From Alteromonas indica (GTDB lineage Bacteria > Pseudomonadota > Gammaproteobacteria > Enterobacterales > Alteromonadaceae), in contig PYVY01000022.1 in the NCBI GenBank assembly GCA_003056425.1, positions 1-64,000 of the forward strand: a stretch of 64,000 nucleotides of DNA. The letters are read 5' to 3'. This document shows positions 26,174-34,563 of this stretch, one piece after another (position 1 is the stretch's first letter; every line of letters starts with the position of its first letter). The position numbers and the translations under genes were made by a program. The notes under the pieces were generated by a model. It ran no database searches. It was not told the origin of the DNA and saw only the letters and a list, made by a program, of their open reading frames with translations.

Positions 26174-28861
26174 ATGACTGATAACGCTAAAGAAATTCTC
26201 CCCGTTAACATAGAGGAAGAGTTAAAGAACTCTTATCTCGACTATGCGATGAGCGTTATTGTTGGCCGGGCGTTACCAGATGTACGTGATGGCTTAAAGC
26301 CAGTGCATCGGCGGGTATTGTTCGCAATGAACGAGCTGAAAAACGACTTTAACAAGCCGTATAAGAAATCAGCCCGGGTTGTTGGCGACGTCATCGGTAA
26401 ATATCACCCCCACGGTGATTCGGCAGTATATGACACTATCGTACGTATGGCGCAGCCGTTTTCACTGCGTTATATGCTGGTAGACGGGCAGGGCAACTTC
26501 GGTTCGGTAGACGGCGACTCAGCTGCGGCTATGCGTTATACCGAAGTACGTATGGCTAAAATAGCCCACGAGCTGCTGGCTGACCTGGACAAAGAAACCG
26601 TGGATTTCGTGCCAAACTATGATGGCACCGAACATATTCCGGAAGTGTTACCCACCAAAGTGCCTAACCTGTTGGTTAATGGTTCATCAGGGATCGCTGT
26701 TGGGATGGCCACCAATATTCCTCCGCACAATCTGGTTGAAGTCATTAACGGCTGTATCGCCCTCATTGAAGATCCATCGCTGCCGATCGAAGGTTTGATG
26801 GAGCATATTCCTGGACCTGATTTTCCTACCGCGGCGATGATTAGCGGGCGTAAAGGTATTGAAGATGCCTATCGCACCGGCCGGGGAAAAATCTATTTGC
26901 GCGCGAAAGCGGATATAGAAACCGAAAGTAATGGTAAAGAAACCATTATCGTTAACGAAATTCCTTACCAGGTAAATAAAGCGCGCTTAATTGAAAAAAT
27001 CGCCGAACTGGTAAAAGAAAAGCGTATCGAAGGTATTTCGGCACTACGCGATGAGTCTGATAAAGACGGTATGCGTATCGTGATTGAAGTGAAGCGTTCA
27101 GAATCTGCTGAAGTACTGCTTAATCACTTGTACGCCAATACCCAGCTACAGACCGTGTTCGGTATTAATATGGTGGCGCTGGACAATAACCAGCCTAAAG
27201 TTTTCAACCTGAAGGAAGTGCTGGAATGCTTTATTCTGCACCGCCGGGAAGTGGTTACGCGCCGTACTGTATATGAACTGCGTAAAGCGCGGGACCGCGC
27301 TCACATACTGGAAGGCCTGGCTATCGCGCTGGCTAATATCGACCCTATCATAGAGTTGATCAAAGCCTCTAACAGCCCTGCTGATGCTAAGAAATCGCTG
27401 ATTGGTCAAGGGTGGCAATTAGGTGATGTTTCGCAAATGCTGGAACGGGCCGGAAATGATGCTGCACGGCCGGAATGGTTAGCACCGGAATACGGTATCC
27501 GAGATAACCAGTATTACCTGACGGAACAACAGGCTCAGGCCATTCTAGACCTGCGTCTACACAAGTTAACCGGCCTGGAACATGAAAAAATTCTGGCCGA
27601 GTATAAAGATTTGCTTGAGCAAATCGCCGAGCTTCTGCACATACTGCAAAGCCCTGAGCGCTTGATGGAAGTTATTCGCGAAGAGCTGGAAAAAGTACGT
27701 GACGAGTTTGGTGATGTACGCCGCACCGAAATTACCGCTGCTAGTCACGATATCGATATTGAAGATCTGATAGAGCAAGAAGATGTAGTGGTTACTTTGT
27801 CGCGCGAAGGGTACGTGAAGTACCAGAAGCTGACCGAATATGACGCGCAGCGTCGCGGCGGCAGAGGTAAGTCAGCGACAAAAATGAAAGATGAAGATTT
27901 TATCGAGCGTCTGTTGGTAGCCAATACGCATGATCATATTCTGTGCTTCTCGACAAGGGGCCGCTTGTATTGGTTGAAGGTCTATCAATTACCCTTTGCC
28001 AGCCGTAATGCCCGTGGCCGGCCGATTGTAAATATCCTGCCGTTGGAAGCAAACGAACGGATCACCGCTATATTACCTATCAAAGAGTTTGTGGAAGGTA
28101 AGTTTGTATTAATGGCGACCGCTAACGGTACCGTTAAGAAAACCGATCTGAGCCTGTATTCGCGACCACGTTCCAGCGGTATTATTGCCGTTAACCTGAA
28201 TGATGGCGATGAGCTGATTGGGGTGTCTATTACTCACGGTGATGACGACATCATGCTGTTTTCCGATGAAGGTAAAGTCGTACGCTTTAACGAAAAACTA
28301 CGGGACTCGGAAACCGGCCAGGTTAAACGTGATCCAGAAACCGGCGAAGAATTACTGGCGTTACGTCCCATGGGACGAACGGCCACCGGTGTGCGCGGAA
28401 TCAGGTTACAGGAAGGCCAGCGCGTGGTATCGCTAATTGTACCGCGTGGCGATGGTGCCATCCTTACGGCCACCGAAAACGGTTTTGGTAAGCGTACTCC
28501 TTTGCAGGATTACCCAGCTAAGAGCCGCGCGACGCAGGGCGTAGTTTCAATCAAAGTCTCTGAACGTAACGGTAAGGTAGTAGGTGCTGTTCAGGTCGAT
28601 GATACCGATGAAATTATGCTTATCAGCAACCAGGGCACATTAGTACGCACCCGGGTTGATGAAGTGTCTGTGGTAAGCCGTAATACACAGGGCGTTCGTC
28701 TTATTCGAACGGCTGAAGGCGAGTCAGTTGTAGGCCTGCAGCGCATCGAAGAAGTCGAAGACGAGATTATTTTGGATGAAAACGGGGAAAACACCGTTGC
28801 CGCCGACGTTACTGAGGCTGATACAGCCGGTGACGAAGATAAGCCGACGACAGAAGAGTGA
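26174..28861 (+). CDS. gyrA: DNA gyrase subunit A GyrA
   Basis: GyrA cuts and rejoins DNA in the gyrase A2B2 complex. The 895-residue product (E. coli: 875) has the catalytic Tyr122 in AAMRYTEVRMAK and the quinolone region YHPHGDSAVYDTIVRMAQ with Ser83 and Asp87, the susceptible residues. The C-terminal beta-pinwheel begins around DVVVTLSREGYVKYQK with the GyrA box QRRGGRGKS. A polar acidic tail ends the protein. Two hairpins follow the stop. Divergent from ubiG across 286 bp that must hold both promoters. Confidence 0.98.
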   Translation: MTDNAKEILPVNIEEELKNSYLDYAMSVIVGRALPDVRDGLKPVHRRVLFAMNELKNDFNKPYKKSARVVGDVIGKYHPHGDSAVYDTIVRMAQPFSLRYMLVDGQGNFGSVDGDSAAAMRYTEVRMAKIAHELLADLDKETVDFVPNYDGTEHIPEVLPTKVPNLLVNGSSGIAVGMATNIPPHNLVEVINGCIALIEDPSLPIEGLMEHIPGPDFPTAAMISGRKGIEDAYRTGRGKIYLRAKADIETESNGKETIIVNEIPYQVNKARLIEKIAELVKEKRIEGISALRDESDKDGMRIVIEVKRSESAEVLLNHLYANTQLQTVFGINMVALDNNQPKVFNLKEVLECFILHRREVVTRRTVYELRKARDRAHILEGLAIALANIDPIIELIKASNSPADAKKSLIGQGWQLGDVSQMLERAGNDAARPEWLAPEYGIRDNQYYLTEQQAQAILDLRLHKLTGLEHEKILAEYKDLLEQIAELLHILQSPERLMEVIREELEKVRDEFGDVRRTEITAASHDIDIEDLIEQEDVVVTLSREGYVKYQKLTEYDAQRRGGRGKSATKMKDEDFIERLLVANTHDHILCFSTRGRLYWLKVYQLPFASRNARGRPIVNILPLEANERITAILPIKEFVEGKFVLMATANGTVKKTDLSLYSRPRSSGIIAVNLNDGDELIGVSITHGDDDIMLFSDEGKVVRFNEKLRDSETGQVKRDPETGEELLALRPMGRTATGVRGIRLQEGQRVVSLIVPRGDGAILTATENGFGKRTPLQDYPAKSRATQGVVSIKVSERNGKVVGAVQVDDTDEIMLISNQGTLVRTRVDEVSVVSRNTQGVRLIRTAEGESVVGLQRIEEVEDEIILDENGENTVAADVTEADTAGDEDKPTTEE

Positions 28862-28865
28862 TGTC

Positions 28866-28933
28866 TTACGCGCTTAGCGCGTAACGGCAGTTCTTTTAAT
28901 CGACAAGCGGCTTAGATGCCGCTTGTTTTGTTT
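28866..28933 (+). terminator. Tandem hairpins after gyrA
   Basis: First hairpin: TTACGCGC-TTA-GCGCGTAA at 28866-28884, perfect 8-bp stem. Second: ACAAGCGGC-TTAGAT-GCCGCTTGT at 28903-28926, followed by TTTGTTT. The second is a standard terminator for gyrA, ending 20 bp before serC. Confidence 0.8.
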
Positions 28934-28952
28934 ACAGGTATACAAAATTCCT

Positions 28953-30038
28953 ATGAGTGATGTGTTTAATTTCAGCGCCGGACCGGCCAAATTGCCTGAA
29001 GCGGTAATGGCTCAGGCTCAGCAAGAGTTTGTTAACTGGCGTGAAGGTGGAACGTCCGTGATGGAAGTAAGCCATCGTGGAGCTGACTTTATCGATATTG
29101 CCGCGCAAGCAGAGCAAGACCTGCGTGATTTACTGGCCATTCCCAATGACTATAAAGTGCTGTTTATGCATGGCGGGGGCCGCGGCCAGTTTGCCGCAGT
29201 ACCTTTGAACCTGTCGGCGCCCGCCGATACCTCGTTACATCTGGTATCCGGTTCCTGGTCTAAAGGCGCCGTAACTGAAGCGGAAAAATACAACCAGGCG
29301 CGGGTGATTGGTGAGGTCGGTCAACAAGACGGGCTAGCCTATATGGCACCACCGGCGGCCGAGGCTATCGATCAACAGGCTGCGTATTTGCATTTTTGTC
29401 CAAATGAAACCGTCGACGGGGTCGCCTTTGATTGGCTACCTGATAGTGGCAAAGTACCGCTGGTCGCCGATATGTCATCCACTATCTTGTCTCAGCCGTT
29501 AGATATTAGCCGCTTTGGCGTACTGTACGCCGGTGCGCAAAAAAACATTGGCCCCTCCGGGTTATCAGTGGTCATAGTACACGAGTCCTTATTAGGCAAA
29601 GCGCAAGGCGTCACACCTTCTATTTTCGATTATACATTAGCCGCTGATAATGACTCGATGTATAACACGCCGCCAACCTTTTCATGGTATTTAGCTGGCT
29701 TGGTATTTAAGTGGTTAAAAGATCTTGGCGGTCTGTCTGCTATGGCACAGCACAATGATACCAAAGCGCGGACGCTGTACAGCGCTATCGATAATTCGGG
29801 TTTTTATCGTAACCGAATCCACCCAGCTTGCCGCTCGAAAATGAATATACCGTTTCAATTGGCTGATGCCTCTTTGGACAGCGTGTTCTTAAAAGAAGCT
29901 GAAGCGCAGGGATTGAAAGCCTTAAAAGGGCATCGTTCGGTAGGTGGTATGCGCGCCAGTATCTATAACGCCATGCCCATTGAAGGGGTAAACGCACTGG
30001 TCAGCTTTATGGCCGAATTTGAACGCAAGTACGGATGA
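28953..30038 (+). CDS. serC: Phosphoserine aminotransferase SerC
   Basis: SerC makes phosphoserine from 3-phosphohydroxypyruvate and also serves vitamin B6 synthesis; PLP enzyme. From ATG 28953 the product is 361 residues (E. coli: 362), starting MSDVFNFSAGPAKLPEAVM. Motifs: MHGGGRGQFAAVPLNL, VADMSSTILSQPLD, GAQKNIGPSGL (PLP lysine) and LKGHRSVGGMRASIYNAM. The frame start at 28923 lies inside the gyrA terminator and is rejected. Its stop overlaps the aroA start (ATGA), and serC-aroA is a classic operon. Confidence 0.97.
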   Translation: MSDVFNFSAGPAKLPEAVMAQAQQEFVNWREGGTSVMEVSHRGADFIDIAAQAEQDLRDLLAIPNDYKVLFMHGGGRGQFAAVPLNLSAPADTSLHLVSGSWSKGAVTEAEKYNQARVIGEVGQQDGLAYMAPPAAEAIDQQAAYLHFCPNETVDGVAFDWLPDSGKVPLVADMSSTILSQPLDISRFGVLYAGAQKNIGPSGLSVVIVHESLLGKAQGVTPSIFDYTLAADNDSMYNTPPTFSWYLAGLVFKWLKDLGGLSAMAQHNDTKARTLYSAIDNSGFYRNRIHPACRSKMNIPFQLADASLDSVFLKEAEAQGLKALKGHRSVGGMRASIYNAMPIEGVNALVSFMAEFERKYG

Positions 30039-31324
30039 GCAGTATGGAACAACTTACATTACAGCCGGTGACACGTATAGCCGGTGAGGTTAATGTGCCG
30101 GGGTCAAAAAGTCTGTCAAATCGCGCGCTGCTGCTAGCAGCATTGGCCGAGGGGCCGACCACCCTGACCAATTTGCTCGACAGTGATGATATTCGTCATA
30201 TGCTAAGCGCATTACAGGCGTTAGGCGTAACCTATGAACTGAGTGACAATAACACTACGTGCACGGTGCAGGGCCTAGGCCAGGCTTTCACCACCAATGC
30301 CCCCATCAGTTTATTTTTAGGTAATGCCGGCACCGCGATGCGCCCTTTGTGCGCGGCGTTGGCAGCCAGTGGAGTTACGGTAGAACTTACCGGGGAGCCG
30401 CGAATGGAAGAGCGCCCTATTGGGGATTTGGTCGATAGCCTGCGCCAGGCCGGCGCCGAAATTACGTATTTAAAAAATGCCGGCTATCCGCCCCTGCGCA
30501 TATGTGGGCAACAATTGGCTGGCGGGGAGCTTGAGGTCGACGGCAGCGTCTCGAGCCAGTTCTTAACGGCTTTGTTGATGGCGGCGCCGCTGTTTACGCA
30601 AGATACCACCATTCAAATTAAAGGTGAGTTGGTTTCTAAGCCCTATATCGATATTACCCTGGATACCATGGCGAAATTCGGGATCACGGTAGAGAACCAT
30701 AATTACGCCTCATTTACCGTCAAAGCCGGCCAGCAGTATCGTTCTCCCGGTCGGTTTTTAGTTGAGGGGGATGCATCATCGGCGTCATACTTTCTGGCCG
30801 CTGGTGCCATCAAGGGAGGTACCGTACGGGTTACCGGTATTGGTAAAAACAGTATTCAGGGCGATATTCGCTTTGCCGATGTGCTTGAAGCAATGGGCGC
30901 GCAGGTGCAATGGCATGATGAGTACATTGAAGTCACGGGAAATAAGTTACAAGGCGTGAGTATGGATATGAACCATATTCCGGATGCGGCCATGACCATC
31001 GCAACCACAGCATTGTTTGCCACCGGGCCGACCACTATCAGCAATATTTATAACTGGCGGGTAAAAGAAACCGATCGTCTGCATGCTATGGCTACTGAAT
31101 TACAGAAGCTGGGTGCCCAAGTAGAAGAAGGGCGTGACTATATTACAGTTACGCCACCGGCCACCCTGCGCCATGCCGCTATAGATACCTACAATGATCA
31201 CCGGATTGCGATGTGTTTTTCGCTGGTTTGCCTTAGTGCTACCCCAGTGACTATTAATGACCCGAAATGTACCGCTAAAACATTCCCTGATTATTTCCAG
31301 AGATTCGCTACACTTTGTCACTAA
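30035..31324 (+). CDS. aroA: 3-phosphoshikimate 1-carboxyvinyltransferase AroA (EPSP synthase)
   Basis: AroA joins shikimate-3-phosphate and PEP in aromatic amino acid synthesis. The 429-residue product has VPGSKSLSNRALLLAALA, LFLGNAGTAMRPL (the glyphosate-sensitive class I pattern), DGSVSSQFLTALLM, VEGDASSASYFLAAGAI and NDHRIAMCFSLV. ATG 30035 overlaps the serC stop; ATG 30044 (MEQLTLQPV) aligns better with the E. coli N-terminus and may be the real start. Second gene of serC-aroA-cmk-rpsA. Confidence 0.97.
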   Translation: MSSMEQLTLQPVTRIAGEVNVPGSKSLSNRALLLAALAEGPTTLTNLLDSDDIRHMLSALQALGVTYELSDNNTTCTVQGLGQAFTTNAPISLFLGNAGTAMRPLCAALAASGVTVELTGEPRMEERPIGDLVDSLRQAGAEITYLKNAGYPPLRICGQQLAGGELEVDGSVSSQFLTALLMAAPLFTQDTTIQIKGELVSKPYIDITLDTMAKFGITVENHNYASFTVKAGQQYRSPGRFLVEGDASSASYFLAAGAIKGGTVRVTGIGKNSIQGDIRFADVLEAMGAQVQWHDEYIEVTGNKLQGVSMDMNHIPDAAMTIATTALFATGPTTISNIYNWRVKETDRLHAMATELQKLGAQVEEGRDYITVTPPATLRHAAIDTYNDHRIAMCFSLVCLSATPVTINDPKCTAKTFPDYFQRFATLCH

Positions 31325-31460
31325 CATGTCGTAGTCATCATGTATACTCACGCCCGCTGTGGTGTTTTGCCCTGTTCCGCAGGGCAGGCATTGCACTGGG
31401 CGGCTGAGTGCGTATAATTGCGCCCGATTTTTTAACCTTTTGTTAATAACTGGAGCAGGT

Positions 31461-32144
31461 ATGCATCCGATTCCCGTAGTCACGGTTGACGGCCCAAGCG
31501 GGGCGGGCAAGGGGACTTTAAGTAGTCTGCTTGCTGACAAGCTGGGATGGCACTTTCTCGATAGCGGCGCGATTTATCGCGTGCTGGTAGTAGCCACGCT
31601 GCATCATGATTTACCGGTAGAGGACGAAGCATCGATTGTCCCCCTGGCTACAGGGCTTGATGTGAGTTTTGAAACCAATGGCGATACCACACGAATTATA
31701 CTGGAAGGTGAAGATGTCACCGATGATATTCGTACCGAACAAGTTGGGGCGGTAGCCTCAAAAGTAGCTGCATTACCGCGAGTGCGTGAAGCATTATTAC
31801 GTCGCCAGCGGGCTTTTCAACAAGAGCCAGGGTTGGTAGCTGATGGGCGGGACATGGGCACGGTAGTGTTTCCAAGTGCTTCAGTGAAGCTATTTCTGAC
31901 CGCCAGCGCCGAAGCAAGAGCGCAGCGACGCTTTGAACAGTTGAAAGCGAAAGGGATGGATGTTAATATTGCGCGCCTTTTAATCGATATCAAGGCGCGT
32001 GACGATCGAGATATGCATCGTAGCGTAGCACCACTGGTACCGGCTGAAGATGCGGTAGTAATAGATTCTACGGACTTGGATATTGAGCAAGTCTTTGAAA
32101 AAGCAATGGAAGTTATCTCTTCTCGCCTTAATCTGCGTGATTGA
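31461..32144 (+). CDS. cmk: Cytidylate kinase Cmk
   Basis: Cmk phosphorylates CMP and dCMP. From ATG 31461 the product has 227 residues, the E. coli length, beginning MHPIPVVTVDGPSGAGKGTL (P-loop). The NMP-binding parts are FLDSGAIYRVL and VADGRDMGTVVFPSA, and the lid region is KARDDRDMHRSVAPLVPA. The ribosome site is GGAGCAGGT. The longer frame to 31359 would add 34 odd residues and is rejected. It lies between aroA and rpsA, as in most gammaproteobacteria. Confidence 0.96.
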   Translation: MHPIPVVTVDGPSGAGKGTLSSLLADKLGWHFLDSGAIYRVLVVATLHHDLPVEDEASIVPLATGLDVSFETNGDTTRIILEGEDVTDDIRTEQVGAVASKVAALPRVREALLRRQRAFQQEPGLVADGRDMGTVVFPSASVKLFLTASAEARAQRRFEQLKAKGMDVNIARLLIDIKARDDRDMHRSVAPLVPAEDAVVIDSTDLDIEQVFEKAMEVISSRLNLRD

Positions 32145-32254
32145 ATAGCTCTACCGGAGCAGTTGGCCGTAACAGGGAGTGACGGCATATGTTAATAACC
32201 CCACGTTAGCTGGATTGTAATGTGGATTTCAACTTCTATTTAATTAAAGACCTT

Positions 32255-33925
32255 ATGACTGAAAATTTTGCACAACTTTTTGAAGAAAGCCTACAAGAAC
32301 TTGAAACCCGTCCGGGTTCCATCGTTAAAGGTACTGTTGTTTCTATCGATAAAGATATCGTACTTGTAGATGCAGGCTTAAAATCAGAAAGTGCTATCCC
32401 AGTAGACCAATTTAAAAACGCCGAAGGCGAGTTAGAAATCGAGATTGGCGATACTGTTGATGTTGCACTTGATGCTGTAGAAGACGGATTTGGTGAGACC
32501 ATTCTTTCTCGTGAAAAAGCGAAACGCCACGAAGCGTGGGTTGAGCTTGAAAAAGCGTACGAAGAGAAAGAAACCATTATCGGTGTTATCAACGGTAAAG
32601 TTAAAGGCGGTTTCACTGTTGAAGTTAACAGTGTTCGCGCGTTCCTGCCAGGCTCTCTGGTAGACGTTCGTCCGGTTCGTGATACTACTCACCTGGAAGG
32701 CAAAGAGCTTGAATTTAAAGTAATCAAGCTTGACGCTAAGCGTAACAACGTTGTTGTTTCACGCCGTGCTGTTATCGAAGCCGAAAACAGTGCAGAGCGC
32801 GAGTCGCTGCTGGCTAACCTTGAAGAAGGTCATGAAATCAAAGGTATCGTTAAGAACCTGACAGATTACGGTGCATTCGTAGATCTGGGCGGTGTTGACG
32901 GCCTGCTACATATCACTGATATGGCTTGGAAGCGTGTTAAACACCCAAGCGAAATCGTGAATGTTGGCGATGAAATCAATGTGAAAGTTCTGAAATTCGA
33001 CAAAGAGAAGCAACGTGTTTCTCTTGGTATGAAGCAGATGGGCAACGATCCATGGCAGGACATTTCACAACGTTACCCAGAAGGCACTAAGATTTCTGGT
33101 CAGGTAACTAACTTGACAGACTACGGTTGCTTCGTTGAAATCGAAGACGGCGTAGAAGGTCTGGTACACGTTTCAGAAATGGATTGGACTAACAAAAACA
33201 TTCACCCTTCTAAGGTTGTTAACCTGGGTGACACTGTTGAAGTTATGGTTCTTGAAATTGACGAAGAACGTCGTCGTATTTCTCTGGGTCTTAAGCAATG
33301 TATCGACAACCCTTGGGAAACATTTGCTAAGTCACACGAAAAAGGTGACAAGGTTACTGGTAAGATCAAGTCAATCACTGACTTTGGTATCTTTATCGGT
33401 CTTGACGGCGGTATCGACGGTCTGGTTCATTTATCTGACATCAGCTGGAACAAATCTGGTGAAGACGCCGTTCGTGATTATAAGAAAGGCGATGAAATCT
33501 CAGCAGTGGTTCTTCAGGTCGATCCAGAGCGTGAGCGTATCTCGCTTGGCGTGAAGCAAATCGAAGAAGACCCGTTCAACAAGTATCTGACAGACAACAA
33601 GAAAGGTGCTATCGTTGTTGGTACAGTTACTGCTGTTGACGCCAAAGGCGTAACCGTTAATCTGGCTGAAGAAGTAGATGGCTACATCCGCGTTGCAGAC
33701 CTTGCACGTGACCGTGTAGAAGACGCTTCAGAAGTGGTTAATGTTGGTGAATCTATCGAAGCGAAATTCATGGGCGTAGATCGTAAGAACCGCGCTGTTA
33801 ACCTGTCTGTTAAAGCAAAAGACCAGGCTGACGAGAAAGACGCTATGGAAAAAGTTAACCAGCAAGATGAAGGCGGCTTCGGCAGCGCAATGGCAGAAGC
33901 ATTTAAAGCCGCTAAAGGCGAATAA
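32255..33925 (+). CDS. rpsA: 30S ribosomal protein S1 RpsA
   Basis: S1 binds mRNA on the small subunit and helps start translation. The 556-residue product (E. coli: 557) holds six S1 domains; clear repeats are IKGIVKNLTDYGAFVDLGGV, ISGQVTNLTDYGCFVEIEDG and VTGKIKSITDFGIFIGLDGG. Codon use is visibly of the highly expressed kind (many GTT, GAA, CGT). The start MTENFAQLFEESL matches the family; there is no strong Shine-Dalgarno, as is known for rpsA genes, which are self-regulated through the leader. Confidence 0.98.
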   Translation: MTENFAQLFEESLQELETRPGSIVKGTVVSIDKDIVLVDAGLKSESAIPVDQFKNAEGELEIEIGDTVDVALDAVEDGFGETILSREKAKRHEAWVELEKAYEEKETIIGVINGKVKGGFTVEVNSVRAFLPGSLVDVRPVRDTTHLEGKELEFKVIKLDAKRNNVVVSRRAVIEAENSAERESLLANLEEGHEIKGIVKNLTDYGAFVDLGGVDGLLHITDMAWKRVKHPSEIVNVGDEINVKVLKFDKEKQRVSLGMKQMGNDPWQDISQRYPEGTKISGQVTNLTDYGCFVEIEDGVEGLVHVSEMDWTNKNIHPSKVVNLGDTVEVMVLEIDEERRRISLGLKQCIDNPWETFAKSHEKGDKVTGKIKSITDFGIFIGLDGGIDGLVHLSDISWNKSGEDAVRDYKKGDEISAVVLQVDPERERISLGVKQIEEDPFNKYLTDNKKGAIVVGTVTAVDAKGVTVNLAEEVDGYIRVADLARDRVEDASEVVNVGESIEAKFMGVDRKNRAVNLSVKAKDQADEKDAMEKVNQQDEGGFGSAMAEAFKAAKGE

Positions 33926-33937
33926 TGCTTCAAAGTG

Positions 33938-33959
33938 CGCCAGATTGTATAATCTGGCG
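33938..33959 (+). terminator. Hairpin between rpsA and ihfB
   Basis: Perfect 9-bp stem CGCCAGATT with loop GTAT, 12 bp after the rpsA stop. It lacks a T-run, so it may be an attenuator or an mRNA-stabilising hairpin more than a full terminator. Confidence 0.5.
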
Positions 33960-34011
33960 TATACTTGATTTGCAGTAGCTGTTTGGACTTTATTTTGACA
34001 AAGAGGTTTAC

Positions 34012-34299
34012 ATGACCAAGTCGGAACTAATTGAGCGGCTCGCAGATCAGTATCGTCACCTTCCTGCGAAAGACCTAGAGTTGGCGATTAAAGAACTGCT
34101 CGAGCAAATGGCGCAAACCCTGCAAAAGGGCGAGCGTATTGAAATTCGCGGATTTGGCAGCTTTTCTCTCCATTACCGGGCGCCAAGAACGGGACGTAAT
34201 CCTAAAACCGGCGAAACCGTCGAGTTAGAAGGCAAGTATGTTCCGCACTTCAAGCCGGGTAAGGAATTGCGGGAGCGGGTTGACGCTTCCATTGCATAG
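34012..34299 (+). CDS. ihfB: Integration host factor subunit beta IhfB
   Basis: IHF-beta, with IhfA, binds and sharply bends DNA at specific sites. The 95-residue product (E. coli: 94) starts MTKSELIERLADQYRHLPAK and has the DNA-binding arm region IEIRGFGSFSLHYRAPRTGR followed by NPKTGETVELEGKYVPHFKP. The Pro at the tip of the arm is in RNPKTGE. An AAAGAGG ribosome site precedes the ATG. It follows rpsA as in E. coli. Confidence 0.97.
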   Translation: MTKSELIERLADQYRHLPAKDLELAIKELLEQMAQTLQKGERIEIRGFGSFSLHYRAPRTGRNPKTGETVELEGKYVPHFKPGKELRERVDASIA

Positions 34300-34334
34300 A
34301 AGTTAGCATTCACCATTGAGTGTCGCACTTTCAT

Positions 34335-34363
34335 AAAACCGCAGTTTTTACTGCGGTTTTTTA
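34335..34363 (+). terminator. Terminator after ihfB
   Basis: Stem AAAACCGCAG, loop TTTTTA, stem CTGCGGTTTT, then TTATT; 36 bp after the ihfB stop. Confidence 0.9.
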
Positions 34364-34563
34364 TTGCCTTTCGTTCTGTAAAACCCGCTTCTATCACTAA
34401 TTAGCTAACGTTTTTCGAGCGCCTACCGATAACCTACCTAGTACAAAAAAAGTTTGCTGGGCTGAAAATTTAATGATTCTTTGGCTCTAATGCAACGGTC
34501 ATAGGTTGACCAGCAAATTCATAAAGTTATATATTAACGGTCGCTAAGACTAGAATAATAAGT